Assembly: GCF_029945705.1 (NCBI RefSeq)
Contig: NZ_JAQSDC010000040.1
Span: forward strand, 52,246-116,245
Direction of reading: 5' to 3'
DNA: 64,000 bases
Origin: Methylotenera sp.
GTDB taxonomy: Bacteria > Pseudomonadota > Gammaproteobacteria > Burkholderiales > Methylophilaceae
The translations under genes were made by a program, and so were the position numbers. The notes under the pieces are model-generated. The model had not been told where the DNA came from, did not search any database, and worked only from the letters and a program-made list of their open reading frames with translations. Positions 38,456-47,745 of the stretch are shown here, one piece after another. The first letter of the stretch is position 1, and every line of letters begins with the position of its first letter.

Positions 38456-39751
38456 ATGGTAGACACTTCACTATCTGAAATCATTTCCAACCCTAGCTGT
38501 ATGGATGACTACGATCCAAACTCCATGCCTGTGGCTAAAGCGCGGCAATTCATCAAACAGTTTTTAAGCCCTGTCATCGCGACTGAAGTTTTACCGCTTC
38601 GCGAAAGTTTAGGTCGCGTACTGGCTGCAGATATACTGTCACCAGCCAACGTACCCAATTATGATAACTCAGCCATGGACGGCTATGCGTTTAATTCTGC
38701 AGACATTAGTCAGTCTACCGAATTGAAAGTAATGGGTTCAGCCTTTGCAGGCAAAGCATTTGTCGATGGCATTCAATCTGGGGAATGCGTACGCATTATG
38801 ACGGGCGGCATGATGCCCAAAGGCGCAGACACAGTCATTATGCAGGAGCGGGTAAAAGTTGAAGGCAACTTGATTCGCTTTACAGAAGCGCCAAAACCAA
38901 AAGCGAACGTGCGTTACGCAGGTGAAGATTTGCAACTAGGCAAAATAGTGTTAGCTGCAGGTCACATGATGCGTGCAGCTGATTTAGGTTTAATCGCTTC
39001 ACTTGGGATTGGCGAAGTGAGTGTATATCGCCAGCTGAAAGTGGCTTTTTTCTCCACAGGCGATGAATTAGCCAGTATTGGTAAGCCCTTGCAAGAGGGT
39101 CAAGTATACGACAGTAACCGCTACACACTTTATGGTATGCTAAACCGCCTTGGCGTTGAAATCATCGATATGGGCGCAATTGCTGATGACCTAGAGTTGC
39201 TTGAAAAGACTTTGCTGAGCGCGGCAAGTCAAGCTGATGTCGTCATTACTAGCGGCGGCGTTTCTGTGGGTGAGGCTGATTATATGAAGCAGCTACTAGC
39301 TAAACACGGTCAAGTCATGTTTTGGAAAGTCGCGATGAAGCCTGGACGCCCTTTAGCTTACGGCAAAATCCAAGCAGGCCTTCAAACAAACCACGATGCA
39401 CATTATTTCGGCTTACCTGGCAATCCAGTTGCCGTGATGGTCACGTTTTATCAATTTGTACGTGAAGCCATGCTAGTGTTAATGGGGCAAACCAACCCTG
39501 CACCATTACCCACATTTAATGTTGTATGTACTGAAAATATTAAAAAACAAACAGGGCGCACGGAATTTCAACGCGGCATATTATTCGCTGATATTGATGG
39601 ACTATGGAAAGTTAAACCAACGGGCGCACAAGGCTCGGCAATTTTAAGCTCCATGTCATTAGCAAACTGTTTTATTGTTCTTGATGAATCAGTTGGCAAC
39701 CTAGACGCAGGCGCTATAGTACAAGTGCAAGTGTTGGACGGACTGGTTTAA
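38456..39751 (+). CDS. moeA: Molybdopterin molybdenumtransferase MoeA
   Basis: 431-aa enzyme inserting molybdate into adenylylated molybdopterin. Visible are the N-terminal NYDNSAMDGYAF (about residues 66-77), the central FFSTGDELASIG (about 198-209), DSNRYTLYGML, TSGGVSVGEADY (about 264-275) and LPGNPVAVMV (about 321). No ribosome-binding site is evident before the ATG. End of the probable moaA-mobA-moeA operon. Confidence 0.97.
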   Translation: MVDTSLSEIISNPSCMDDYDPNSMPVAKARQFIKQFLSPVIATEVLPLRESLGRVLAADILSPANVPNYDNSAMDGYAFNSADISQSTELKVMGSAFAGKAFVDGIQSGECVRIMTGGMMPKGADTVIMQERVKVEGNLIRFTEAPKPKANVRYAGEDLQLGKIVLAAGHMMRAADLGLIASLGIGEVSVYRQLKVAFFSTGDELASIGKPLQEGQVYDSNRYTLYGMLNRLGVEIIDMGAIADDLELLEKTLLSAASQADVVITSGGVSVGEADYMKQLLAKHGQVMFWKVAMKPGRPLAYGKIQAGLQTNHDAHYFGLPGNPVAVMVTFYQFVREAMLVLMGQTNPAPLPTFNVVCTENIKKQTGRTEFQRGILFADIDGLWKVKPTGAQGSAILSSMSLANCFIVLDESVGNLDAGAIVQVQVLDGLV

Positions 39752-39852
39752 TTGCTTTTTAAATTCGTGACCAGCTTGTTGTATAATTTTCAATTAACTT
39801 AAAATCCTTTAGCGATTTTTTGTCATCACTTTACTAACTATTTGGAATATTT

Positions 39853-40635
39853 TTGTCTTTGAACATCGCCGTCAATCATTCCAATCACAGTCAATCTGGT
39901 GTAATCAAGGCTAATAGCAACACGCTTATATGGGCGATTGTGTGCTCGATCTTGCTGCATATTTTGCTCGCATTTATTATTCCCAATGTTAAATTTGATG
40001 CTGTTAAAAAACCAGTTTTATTAACCGTTGAATTGAGTAAAAAACCTGAACCATTGCCTGTAGTTATACCCGAGCCTGTCAAAGCAGAGCCTGAGCCGAT
40101 TAAACCAAAAATAGAACCCAAGCCTGAGCTTAAACCCATCACCAAACCTTTACCAACGCCAACCGTAGTGAAAAATGAACCTACGCCCGCTGCCCCGCCA
40201 CCGCCAGCAGTGACTCATCAAACAGAAGTCATTGCAGTGGCTCCTAAGGTGGATGCAGCGCCATCTCCTATGCCGCCTGCACCTATAGCAACACCAGAGC
40301 CACCGAAAACTACAGCACCCAGTCAAGAAGACGTTGATGATGCTCGCGGCAGATATGGCAATACACTTTGGGGTGCGATTGGCAAACATAAACAATACCC
40401 TCGTATTGCACAAATGCGTGGTTGGCAAGGTGAGGCTATCGTCGAGTTGCAACTTGATGGCAACGGAAAACTTAAATCAAAAAAAATCATTCAATCAAGC
40501 GGTTTTGAGAGCTTAGATAAACAAGCCTTAGAAATGGTTGAAAAAGCCGCCCCCTTCCCAGCGCCACCAGAAGCGTTACGCGGTAGTAACTTCAGCATCA
40601 AAGTGCCTATTCCATTTAAACTTGAAGAACAGTAG
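39853..40635 (+). CDS. tonB: TonB-type energy transducer
   Basis: 260 aa. A single membrane helix (about residues 27-46), a periplasmic Pro-rich rod of KP/EP-type repeats (about 55-155), and a C-terminal TonB domain (about 170-258, with GEAIVELQLDGNGKL and the ending VPIPFKLEE). TonB passes proton-motive force to outer-membrane receptors. Start is a TTG with GGA upstream. No exbB/exbD or receptor gene is adjacent; the only transcript neighbour is the histidine kinase downstream. Confidence 0.9.
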   Translation: MSLNIAVNHSNHSQSGVIKANSNTLIWAIVCSILLHILLAFIIPNVKFDAVKKPVLLTVELSKKPEPLPVVIPEPVKAEPEPIKPKIEPKPELKPITKPLPTPTVVKNEPTPAAPPPPAVTHQTEVIAVAPKVDAAPSPMPPAPIATPEPPKTTAPSQEDVDDARGRYGNTLWGAIGKHKQYPRIAQMRGWQGEAIVELQLDGNGKLKSKKIIQSSGFESLDKQALEMVEKAAPFPAPPEALRGSNFSIKVPIPFKLEEQ

Positions 40636-40667
40636 TTTTCAAGCCTCATCACAAATAACTTGCCAGC

Positions 40668-42131
40668 ATGATTAAAAAAAACAAATCTCTAAAAGATTTA
40701 TTGCTGATTCATGAAGTAGCCTTTATTTTACTCATTATATTGGCTGCAACAGCGGGTGCCATTGGCATTCACTTGTGGGAAAAATCCAGTCAAGAGGCTA
40801 GCCGAATAAGCTCGCTTGTCACTGAGGTACAACAAACTCGTGGAGATTTGTATCGTCAAATGAAAGAGTTATTTGACGCTTACTTTTTAGATGACTCAGG
40901 CGCACGTGCCGAGTACGACAACTTCACCATTACTGTTGAAGCACATTTTGCACAATTAAAAAAAATCACCGTAAGCGAAGCTGAAAAAGCGGCCATTAAT
41001 GACTTGCATGAGAATTATAAAAAATTCGTTGTTGAAACCCCCAGACTATTTGACCAATACCGAGCAACCAACAGCGACTCTGTAAAACACGCTTTAAATA
41101 CCGAAATTGAAACTGGCTTATTTAAACGCTATGAGGAAATACTCGCGCGCACTGAAAGACTACTCAATCAAAAACAAATTGAGCTTGATAGTCAGCTTAA
41201 AGCAAGCAAACGCACATCGGTGATTTTATTGATTATTCCTTTAGTGTTAGCGGTATTGCTACTCTTATTCTCACGCATATTTCTTAAGCGTGCCATCGTA
41301 AAACCACTCAACAATGTATTAAAAGCCACCTCTGAGATTAGTGCAGGCAATCTTACACATAAGGCTCCAGAAGTAGGTATCGTAGAGTTAGCCGCAGTAT
41401 CAAATGCCATTAATGAGATGGCCGACAAGTTAGCCATTAGCCAAGAAACATTAGTACGCACTGAAAAACAAGCAGCACAAGGCCTATTGGTGCCGATGCT
41501 GGCACATAACATTCGCAACCCTTTAGCTAGCATACGTGCTACGGCGCAGGTGATGGATGACCCAGAACACGATACCGAAACGCGCTTATCGTTACGCGGC
41601 ATTATTGATACTGTAGATAGATTGGAACGCTGGACAGGCGCATTATTGGCTTATTTATTGCCGCTAAAACCACAGCCAGAAAATACTAGTTTACAAGAAA
41701 TCGTGAATGGCGCACTGGCGCCTCTGCAACAAAAAATAAGAGAGAAGTCGATTCAGTTCATCCTGCCAAACTGGCCAAAAACGAGTGCCATCTACACAGA
41801 CCAGCATTTACTAGAGCAAGTCATTTACAACTTAATATTAAATGCGATTGATGCTTCTAGTAAAAATAGCAGCATAGAAATTACGCTAAAAGTAGCACCA
41901 AAAAAATATACCTTATCACTACTAGATCAAGGCTGCGGCATGCCATTTACGCCAGATCCTAGCGCTATAAGCGCGCCAACTACCAAAAGATTTGGCACGG
42001 GTATAGGCATTCCGTTTGCTTTTAAAGTATGTGACGTATTAGCAGGAGAGTTAAAGTTTGAAGCACGTCATGAAGGTGGTACGGCCATCACTATTCTGCT
42101 GCCTAAAACGTTGAACTTATCTATCAATTAA
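40668..42131 (+). CDS. Orphan membrane sensor histidine kinase
   Basis: 487 aa: membrane helix 1 (about residues 13-33), a periplasmic helical sensor region (about 40-180), helix 2 (about 184-203), HAMP (about 205-260), then HisKA with phospho-acceptor His280 in AHNIRNPLAS and a HATPase domain with LILNAID, DQGCGMPF and FGTGIGIPF (about 392-450). It starts 32 bp after tonB. No response regulator is adjacent, so its partner lies elsewhere. The sensor region has no recognised ligand fold. Confidence 0.9.
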   Translation: MIKKNKSLKDLLLIHEVAFILLIILAATAGAIGIHLWEKSSQEASRISSLVTEVQQTRGDLYRQMKELFDAYFLDDSGARAEYDNFTITVEAHFAQLKKITVSEAEKAAINDLHENYKKFVVETPRLFDQYRATNSDSVKHALNTEIETGLFKRYEEILARTERLLNQKQIELDSQLKASKRTSVILLIIPLVLAVLLLLFSRIFLKRAIVKPLNNVLKATSEISAGNLTHKAPEVGIVELAAVSNAINEMADKLAISQETLVRTEKQAAQGLLVPMLAHNIRNPLASIRATAQVMDDPEHDTETRLSLRGIIDTVDRLERWTGALLAYLLPLKPQPENTSLQEIVNGALAPLQQKIREKSIQFILPNWPKTSAIYTDQHLLEQVIYNLILNAIDASSKNSSIEITLKVAPKKYTLSLLDQGCGMPFTPDPSAISAPTTKRFGTGIGIPFAFKVCDVLAGELKFEARHEGGTAITILLPKTLNLSIN

Positions 42132-42268
42132 AACCCTTATTCAAATCTCATTCGTAAAAATCTAATACCCATCAATATTTAATTTTCAATTTACGGCTAA
42201 ATATTGATAATTCTTTGCATATCCTATTGCCTATTTCAGGCTTTTTATCAACAATGGAGGTAGACAAT

Positions 42269-42739
42269 ATGACCGATACACTAATACTCGACAAAGCAGT
42301 TCCAGACTTTCAGTTGCCCGCAACAAGCGGTGTGACTTTTCAGTTATCTCAATTTCTTGGTAAAAATCTCATCATCTACTTTTACCCCAAAGATTCGACA
42401 CCAGGCTGTACTACTCAAGGTATGCAATTCAGGGATGCTTATCCCGACTTTCAGAATCTGAATACTGAGATTTTTGGCATCTCTAGAGACAGCTTAAAGT
42501 CGCATGAAAATTTTAAAGCAAAATTTAGCTTTCCATTTGAGCTACTAGCGGATACCGAAGAGCTTGCTTGCTCTCTATTTGGCGTCATGAAAATGAAGAA
42601 TATGTACGGCAAACAGCTACGCGGTATAGAACGCAGCACTTTTGTTATCGACAAAAATGGTAAGCTTATCAAAGAGTGGTGCGGCGTTAAGGTAGAGGGT
42701 CATGCCGCAGAGGTGCTTAACTTCATTAAAACTATTTAG
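42269..42739 (+). CDS. bcp: Thioredoxin-dependent peroxiredoxin (Bcp/PrxQ)
   Basis: 156-aa peroxiredoxin that reduces hydroperoxides with thioredoxin. Peroxidatic Cys47 in KDSTPGCTTQG. The Cys five residues later found in E. coli Bcp is absent; other cysteines are farther on (in ELACSLFG and EWCGVKV), so it may use a 1-Cys or atypical mechanism. The start is the ATG preceded by GGAGGT; the frame is open further upstream but without such a site. Confidence 0.94.
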   Translation: MTDTLILDKAVPDFQLPATSGVTFQLSQFLGKNLIIYFYPKDSTPGCTTQGMQFRDAYPDFQNLNTEIFGISRDSLKSHENFKAKFSFPFELLADTEELACSLFGVMKMKNMYGKQLRGIERSTFVIDKNGKLIKEWCGVKVEGHAAEVLNFIKTI

Positions 42740-42800
42740 CATCAACTGACTTAATTAAATCTTACAAATTCATTTATCACTCACAATTAGAAAGAATGTA

Positions 42801-44198
42801 ATGGCAAAAAAATCGCTAAATGCTACCAAGCTTTTTGTACTTGATACCAACGTATTAATACACGATCCTTCTAGCTTGTTTCGCTTTGAAGAGCATGACA
42901 TTTTTCTCCCGATGGTGACATTAGAAGAACTTGATAACAACAAAAAGGGGCTTACTGAAGTTGCCCGTAACGCTCGTCAGGCAAGCCGTAACTTAGAAGA
43001 AATTGTAGGTACAGACTTAACTAATCTTGAACTAGGTTGCCCGCTGAATGTAAATGGTAATCGCCATCTAACAGGACGTTTATTTGTACAAACACTACAA
43101 GTAACCACAGAACTACCAGGGCTTGCAGGTCTAAAAGCAGACAACCAGATTCTAGCCGTCGTGCTGGATTTGCAAAAAAGTCAACCAAGCCGCCAAGTAA
43201 TTCTAGTCAGTAAAGACATCAACATCCGCATTAAAGCCCGTGCAATGGGTATGCCTGCGGAAGATTACTTTAATGACAAAGTACTTGAAGATAGTGATCT
43301 TTTATACAGTGGCATGAAGGAGTTACCTGCTGACTTCTGGGAAAATCACAGTAAAGCAATGGAGTCGTGGCAAGAAGCTGGCCGCATGTTCTACCGCATT
43401 AGCGGGCCTTTATGTAAGTCATTTCTAGTAAATGAATTTGTTTATTACGAGTATGAAAAACCATTCCACGCCTTAGTGCGCAGTGTTGATAGTAACATCG
43501 CAGTATTAGAGGTTGTTAAAGATCACATGCAGCCTAAACACAATGTTTGGGGCATTAATGCACGCAATCGCGAACAGAATTTCGCGCTCAATTTATTGAT
43601 GGATCCAGAAGTAGATTTTGTCAGCCTATTAGGCCAAGCGGGTACAGGTAAAACATTGCTCACATTAGCATCTGCACTCACACAGGTACTTGATAAAAAG
43701 ATCTACTCTGAAATCATTATGACGCGTGTGACGGTTTCTGTCGGTGAAGATATTGGCTTTTTACCGGGTACTGAAGAAGAAAAAATGGGCCCTTGGATGG
43801 GCGCGCTGGATGATAATTTAGAAGTGCTAAATAAAAGCGATGAAGATGCTGGTGAATGGGGACGTGCCGCAACGCAAGATTTAATTCGTAGCCGCATCAA
43901 GGTGAAATCACTCAACTTCATGCGCGGGCGTACATTCTTAAATAAGTTCTTAATCATCGATGAAGCTCAGAACTTAACACCTAAACAAATGAAAACGCTG
44001 ATTACACGTGCAGGTCCAGGCACTAAAGTGGTTTGTTTAGGCAACATCGCACAAATCGATACGCCATATTTAACTGAGGGTAGCTCAGGTCTCACCTACG
44101 TGGTGGATCGATTTAAGGGTTGGCGCCACAACGGGCACATTACGCTACAACGTGGTGAACGCTCTCGTTTAGCCGACTTCGCAACTGAAGCTTTATAA
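42801..44198 (+). CDS. PIN-PhoH fusion ATPase (PhoH2 family)
   Basis: 465 aa. An N-terminal PIN ribonuclease domain (about residues 9-150; VLDTNVLIHDP and EELDNNKKG with acidic metal ligands) is joined to a PhoH helicase-like ATPase (P-loop GQAGTGKT at 278-285, Walker B FLIIDEAQN). PhoH2-type proteins are RNA-unwinding and RNA-cutting enzymes. It is not part of the ybeZ-ybeY operon type. Length matches the family. Confidence 0.94.
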   Translation: MAKKSLNATKLFVLDTNVLIHDPSSLFRFEEHDIFLPMVTLEELDNNKKGLTEVARNARQASRNLEEIVGTDLTNLELGCPLNVNGNRHLTGRLFVQTLQVTTELPGLAGLKADNQILAVVLDLQKSQPSRQVILVSKDINIRIKARAMGMPAEDYFNDKVLEDSDLLYSGMKELPADFWENHSKAMESWQEAGRMFYRISGPLCKSFLVNEFVYYEYEKPFHALVRSVDSNIAVLEVVKDHMQPKHNVWGINARNREQNFALNLLMDPEVDFVSLLGQAGTGKTLLTLASALTQVLDKKIYSEIIMTRVTVSVGEDIGFLPGTEEEKMGPWMGALDDNLEVLNKSDEDAGEWGRAATQDLIRSRIKVKSLNFMRGRTFLNKFLIIDEAQNLTPKQMKTLITRAGPGTKVVCLGNIAQIDTPYLTEGSSGLTYVVDRFKGWRHNGHITLQRGERSRLADFATEAL

Positions 44199-44218
44199 GT
44201 TCTATTAATAACTCCACC

Positions 44219-44305
44219 ATGACTCGTAGACTCGCCACTAACTATACTGTAATACCACAAGGTAAAGTTCATCAAGGCGAAGTCGAAAAGTCAGGGTTGA
44301 TTTAG
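44219..44305 (+). CDS. Possible 28-residue peptide between phoH and lplT
   Basis: A short ATG-to-TAG frame (MTRRLATNYTVIPQGKVHQG..) in the 119-bp gap. No ribosome-binding site precedes it and I recognise no family. It may be a remnant or chance frame; listed because it fills most of the gap and its composition resembles real coding sequence. Confidence 0.2.
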   Translation: MTRRLATNYTVIPQGKVHQGEVEKSGLI

Positions 44306-44317
44306 AAATGGAATAAC

Positions 44318-45490
44318 ATGACCAAAGGTTTTTATACCCTATTAATTGCTCAGTTCTTATCTGCCGTTGCTGATAACGCTTTACTGTTCGCTTCCATCGC
44401 TTTACTTTCGAAACTCAATGCGCCTGAATGGCACGAACCTTTATTACGTGAATTCTTTGTCATCGCATACATCGTTTTGGCGCCATTTGTAGGGCCCTTC
44501 GCTGATGCCCTACCCAAGGGTAAGGTCATGTTTTTAAGTAACGGTATAAAGTTTATAGGCTGTTCGTTAGCCTTATTAGGCTTGCCACCCTTATATGTAT
44601 ACGCTATTGTCGGCATTGGTGCAGCGGCTTACTCGCCTGCAAAATATGGAATTTTGACAGAAATGCTGCCTCACCATCAGCTGATTAAAGCCAATGCTTG
44701 GATGGAAGGGACTACTGTCACGGCAATTATTTTAGGGCCAGTATTTGGTTCAAGCATTTCAGCGCACGATCCATATTTCGGTATTGCTATTATTACCTTA
44801 ATTTATCTATTGGCGGCAGGCTTCAACTATTACATTCCAAAAGTACCTATCGATCACAAAATGCCTAAACGTGATTTAATTTCTCTTCTAAAGGATTTTT
44901 GGCACGCCTTTACTACGCTATGGCGAGACCCACAAGGCCAAGTATCATTGGCTGTGACTACTTTATTTTGGGGTGCAGGTGCAACATTACAATTTGTGGT
45001 ACTACGCTGGGCAGGCTTAAAACTAGGCCTAGATGAACAATCAGCAACAAAACTGATTGCCATATTAGCCGTTGGCATTGCCATCGGCTCAGTTGGTGCA
45101 TCCATGTTTGTTAAATTAGAAAACGCAGTCAAAGTTTTACCAGCAGGCATACTCATGGGCATTTTGGTCATGGGTATGATACTGGTTGAGTCACCCGAAG
45201 TCGCGGCCGTTGTGTTGTTCTGTATTGGTGTTCTAGCGGGTTATTTCTTGGTACCGCTAAACTCGTTACTGCAGCATAGAGGGCATACTTTACTTGGCGC
45301 AGGACATTCCATTGCGGTGCAAAATTTCAATGAAAATATTGGTATTCTTGTATTGCTAGGCATCTACACGTTGATGGTGCATGAGAACTTACCAATTAAC
45401 ATTATTATCATCATCTTTGGCGCGTTTGTGAGTATTAGTATGGCAGTTATTTATAAGCTGTACTTAAAACATACCAAGACAAAATGCTAA
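44318..45490 (+). CDS. lplT: Lysophospholipid transporter LplT
   Basis: 390-aa MFS transporter with about twelve membrane helices; it flips lysophospholipids across the inner membrane for reacylation. Motifs: QFLSAVADNALLFASIALL near the start, PAKYGILTEMLP (about residue 107), NAWMEGTT (about 128) and LNSLLQHRGHTLLGAGHSIAVQN (about 309) are characteristic, with the GHS...NFNENI core. The Aas acyltransferase often encoded beside it is absent, so the partner must lie elsewhere. It ends at a palindromic terminator. Confidence 0.95.
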   Translation: MTKGFYTLLIAQFLSAVADNALLFASIALLSKLNAPEWHEPLLREFFVIAYIVLAPFVGPFADALPKGKVMFLSNGIKFIGCSLALLGLPPLYVYAIVGIGAAAYSPAKYGILTEMLPHHQLIKANAWMEGTTVTAIILGPVFGSSISAHDPYFGIAIITLIYLLAAGFNYYIPKVPIDHKMPKRDLISLLKDFWHAFTTLWRDPQGQVSLAVTTLFWGAGATLQFVVLRWAGLKLGLDEQSATKLIAILAVGIAIGSVGASMFVKLENAVKVLPAGILMGILVMGMILVESPEVAAVVLFCIGVLAGYFLVPLNSLLQHRGHTLLGAGHSIAVQNFNENIGILVLLGIYTLMVHENLPINIIIIIFGAFVSISMAVIYKLYLKHTKTKC

Positions 45491-45511
45491 GGTTGTCATT
45501 CCGAACAAATA

Positions 45512-45559
45512 TTTAATCAATAAAAAAGGTCGCCATGGCGACCTTTTTTATTGATTAAA
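45512..45559. terminator. 48-bp perfect palindrome, bidirectional terminator
   Basis: The two 24-nt halves (45512-45535 and 45536-45559) are exact reverse complements with no mismatch and no spacer. The core AAAAAAGGTCGCC/GGCGACCTTTTTT gives a GC stem flanked by T runs on both strands. It separates convergent lplT and ndh, ending only 5 bp before the ndh stop. Confidence 0.92.
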
Positions 45560-45563
45560 ATAC

Positions 45564-46904
45564 TTAATGAAGCTTCACTTGCGATTCAGATCGCCTGGTT
45601 ATAGTGCGGGCTAACGTTTGCAATGCAGTACTCCAAAAACCATGCAAAGCCATCAAATGCATTTTATAAAGTGACTGATACATTAACCTAGCGAATAAGC
45701 CTTCAATAAATAAACTGCTACCAGAAAGTGAGCCCATTAAGTTTCCAACCGTAGTGTAGTTACCTAAATTGACCAAAGATCCATAATCTCGGTAAGTAAA
45801 CTCTGGCAGCTCAGATTTACCCACCACACGACACTTGACTGATTTAATCAACACTGAAGCTTGCTGATGTGCCGCTTGCGCACGTGGTGGCACGCTCTCA
45901 CCCGCATTACCAGTCCATGGGCAAGCTGCGCAATCACCAAAAGCAAAAATATTCTCATCTAACGTGGTTTGCAATGTTCGGTTCACTACAAGCTGGTTGA
46001 TACGGTTAGTCTCTAAGCCATCAATTTCACGCAAAAAGTCTGGAGCTTTAATACCTGCCGCCCATACGACTAATACTGACGGAATAAAGCGGCCGCTATG
46101 GGTATGCACCCCTTTGTCTGTCACCTCTGTTACACGCTCCCCTGTGTATAGATGCACACGTAGCTTGCTAAGCTCTAGCTCAACAGAGTTAGAAAGCTTA
46201 GATGGAAGCGCAGGCAGCACACGAGTATTAGCTTCAATTAATGAAATTTGAATATCACGATCTGGATTAATTTTATCTAGTCCATAAGCAGCTAGTTCAC
46301 GTGTCGTATTATGTAACTCGGCTGATAGCTCAACGCCTGTAGCTCCCGCCCCGACTATCACTACTTCTAACTGACCAGCATGCACTGGTGCAAGCTGAGT
46401 TTGTGCACGCACAAGCGCATTGTGTAAGCGCCTATGAAACTTTTCAGCTTGGTCTTGAGTATCTAAAGCAATGGAATACTCACTCGCGCCTTTAACACCA
46501 AAGTCATTCGTTGTGCTACCAACTGCAATAATCAATGTATCGTACTGCACGGTACGACGCGGGATAACTTCCTGACCATCCTCATCAAAATAAGGTGAAA
46601 TAGATATCTCACGCTTCGCTCTATCAAGGTTATCCATGCTGCCTAAACGGAACTTGAAATGATGCCAATGCGCCTGTGCAAGATAATTTAATTCATGCTT
46701 ATCAGGATCCATACTGCCCGCTGCAATTTCATGCAGTAGCGGTTTCCATACATGGGTTTTTGTTTTATCGATAAGCGTAATCATAGCCTTACCTTTGCGG
46801 CCTAGAGAGTCGCCAAGTTTAGTTGCCAACTCTAGACCACCAGCACCACCACCAACAATCACAACATGATGCAAACTATTTTGATTTTTATTATCCATAG
46901 CCAT
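45564..46904 (-). CDS. ndh: Type II NADH dehydrogenase (NDH-2)
   Basis: About 446-aa FAD flavoprotein moving electrons from NADH to quinone without proton pumping. Two Rossmann motifs: VIVGGGAGGLELA (near residue 12) and VIVGAGATGVELS (near residue 170), with the FAD-binding end FAFGDCAA (near 310). C-terminal hydrophobic and amphipathic helix region near residues 370-430. The frame opens three codons upstream at a TTG; the ATG at 46904 is chosen, and another ATG two codons later is possible. In methylotrophs NDH-2 re-oxidises NADH from formate oxidation. Confidence 0.92.
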   Translation of the reverse strand: MAMDNKNQNSLHHVVIVGGGAGGLELATKLGDSLGRKGKAMITLIDKTKTHVWKPLLHEIAAGSMDPDKHELNYLAQAHWHHFKFRLGSMDNLDRAKREISISPYFDEDGQEVIPRRTVQYDTLIIAVGSTTNDFGVKGASEYSIALDTQDQAEKFHRRLHNALVRAQTQLAPVHAGQLEVVIVGAGATGVELSAELHNTTRELAAYGLDKINPDRDIQISLIEANTRVLPALPSKLSNSVELELSKLRVHLYTGERVTEVTDKGVHTHSGRFIPSVLVVWAAGIKAPDFLREIDGLETNRINQLVVNRTLQTTLDENIFAFGDCAACPWTGNAGESVPPRAQAAHQQASVLIKSVKCRVVGKSELPEFTYRDYGSLVNLGNYTTVGNLMGSLSGSSLFIEGLFARLMYQSLYKMHLMALHGFWSTALQTLARTITRRSESQVKLH

Positions 46905-46934
46905 CCCAATCAATACTTAATATCAAAAGCTTAA

Positions 46935-46971
46935 AATAAAAACGCGCCTGCTGAACAACAGCAAGCGCGTT
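46935..46971 (-). terminator. Terminator after the lipoprotein cytochrome c
   Basis: Minus strand AACGCGC ... GCGCGTT with an inner TGCTG/CAGCA pair, one mismatch, followed by TTTTTATTTT. It lies about 20 bp after the cytochrome stop codon and just before ndh. Confidence 0.8.
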
Positions 46972-46989
46972 ATAAAACCATTCAGATAA

Positions 46990-47526
46990 TTACTCGTTAC
47001 CTGTCAAACCAGTACCCATGCTACGAATCCAAGCTTGAACTTTCAGCAGTTCATCAGGCGTAATACCATTTTTAGGATCAGTAGGATCCATTAAACCAAG
47101 ACCTTTTGCACCCATACCGCCATTTGTACCATGCCAGATTGTTTCAAACATACCTTTGTTCGTTGCATCTTTAGGATAACGGAAAGTAGGGCCTACTAAA
47201 CCAGGACCAACTTGACCTTTTGCTTCTGGACCATGGCACTGTGTACATGAATAAAGACCAAAAACTTTTTTACCTTTGGCAATGGCATCTGCATTACCGA
47301 TGTATGGGTTCTTACCTGTCGCTAAAAATTCTTTTGCTGCTGGAGTATCAAACAACTTTGCATCAATTACTAAAGGTTTACCCTCTTGTGTATCAACAAA
47401 ACTAATCGCAGGGCCACCTGCATCAGCTGGAGCAGTTGCACCAGCGCCAGTCGAGGCTTTTTTGTCACAAGCACTTAATGCCATTAACATTAAAATCAAT
47501 ACTAAACTAAACTTACTTTTACCCAT
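46990..47526 (-). CDS. Cytochrome c lipoprotein of the xox cluster
   Basis: 178 aa. A lipoprotein signal ends at the lipobox LSAC (Cys20), so the protein should be membrane-anchored, unlike the two related cytochromes upstream. Heme c site CTQCH (Cys94, Cys97, His98); a later methionine in GLGLMDP (about residue 146) may be the axial ligand. The FDTPAAKEFLATGKNPY stretch matches TPEAKEFLATCKNPY of the XoxG-like paralogues, so all three share an origin. Possible role: electron carrier between XoxG and a terminal oxidase. It has its own terminator and lies downstream of another. Confidence 0.88.
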   Translation of the reverse strand: MGKSKFSLVLILMLMALSACDKKASTGAGATAPADAGGPAISFVDTQEGKPLVIDAKLFDTPAAKEFLATGKNPYIGNADAIAKGKKVFGLYSCTQCHGPEAKGQVGPGLVGPTFRYPKDATNKGMFETIWHGTNGGMGAKGLGLMDPTDPKNGITPDELLKVQAWIRSMGTGLTGNE

Positions 47527-47649
47527 TTCTAATCTCCCGATTCTAAATTATGAGCTCTGACTTCTAAGCCCTAATACTAACAAGTTTTAACTTTAAACAA
47601 TCATCTCCACCATGGCTTTATCACCTATGACTAGTCTAGTCTGAAGCAT

Positions 47650-47684
47650 AAAAAACGGCTACTGTAATTATACAGCAGCCGTTT
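47650..47684 (-). terminator. Terminator after xoxG-like gene 2
   Basis: Minus strand AAACGGCT ... AGCCGTTT, 8-bp arms with an inner CTGTA/TACAG pair, then six T. Located 62 bp after the stop codon at 47746, before the lipoprotein cytochrome gene. Confidence 0.85.
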
Positions 47685-47745
47685 AAGTTATTACAGCACT
47701 ACGTTTTAATATCAGTGAGATTGCTAACCCACTAATTTTATTGAG

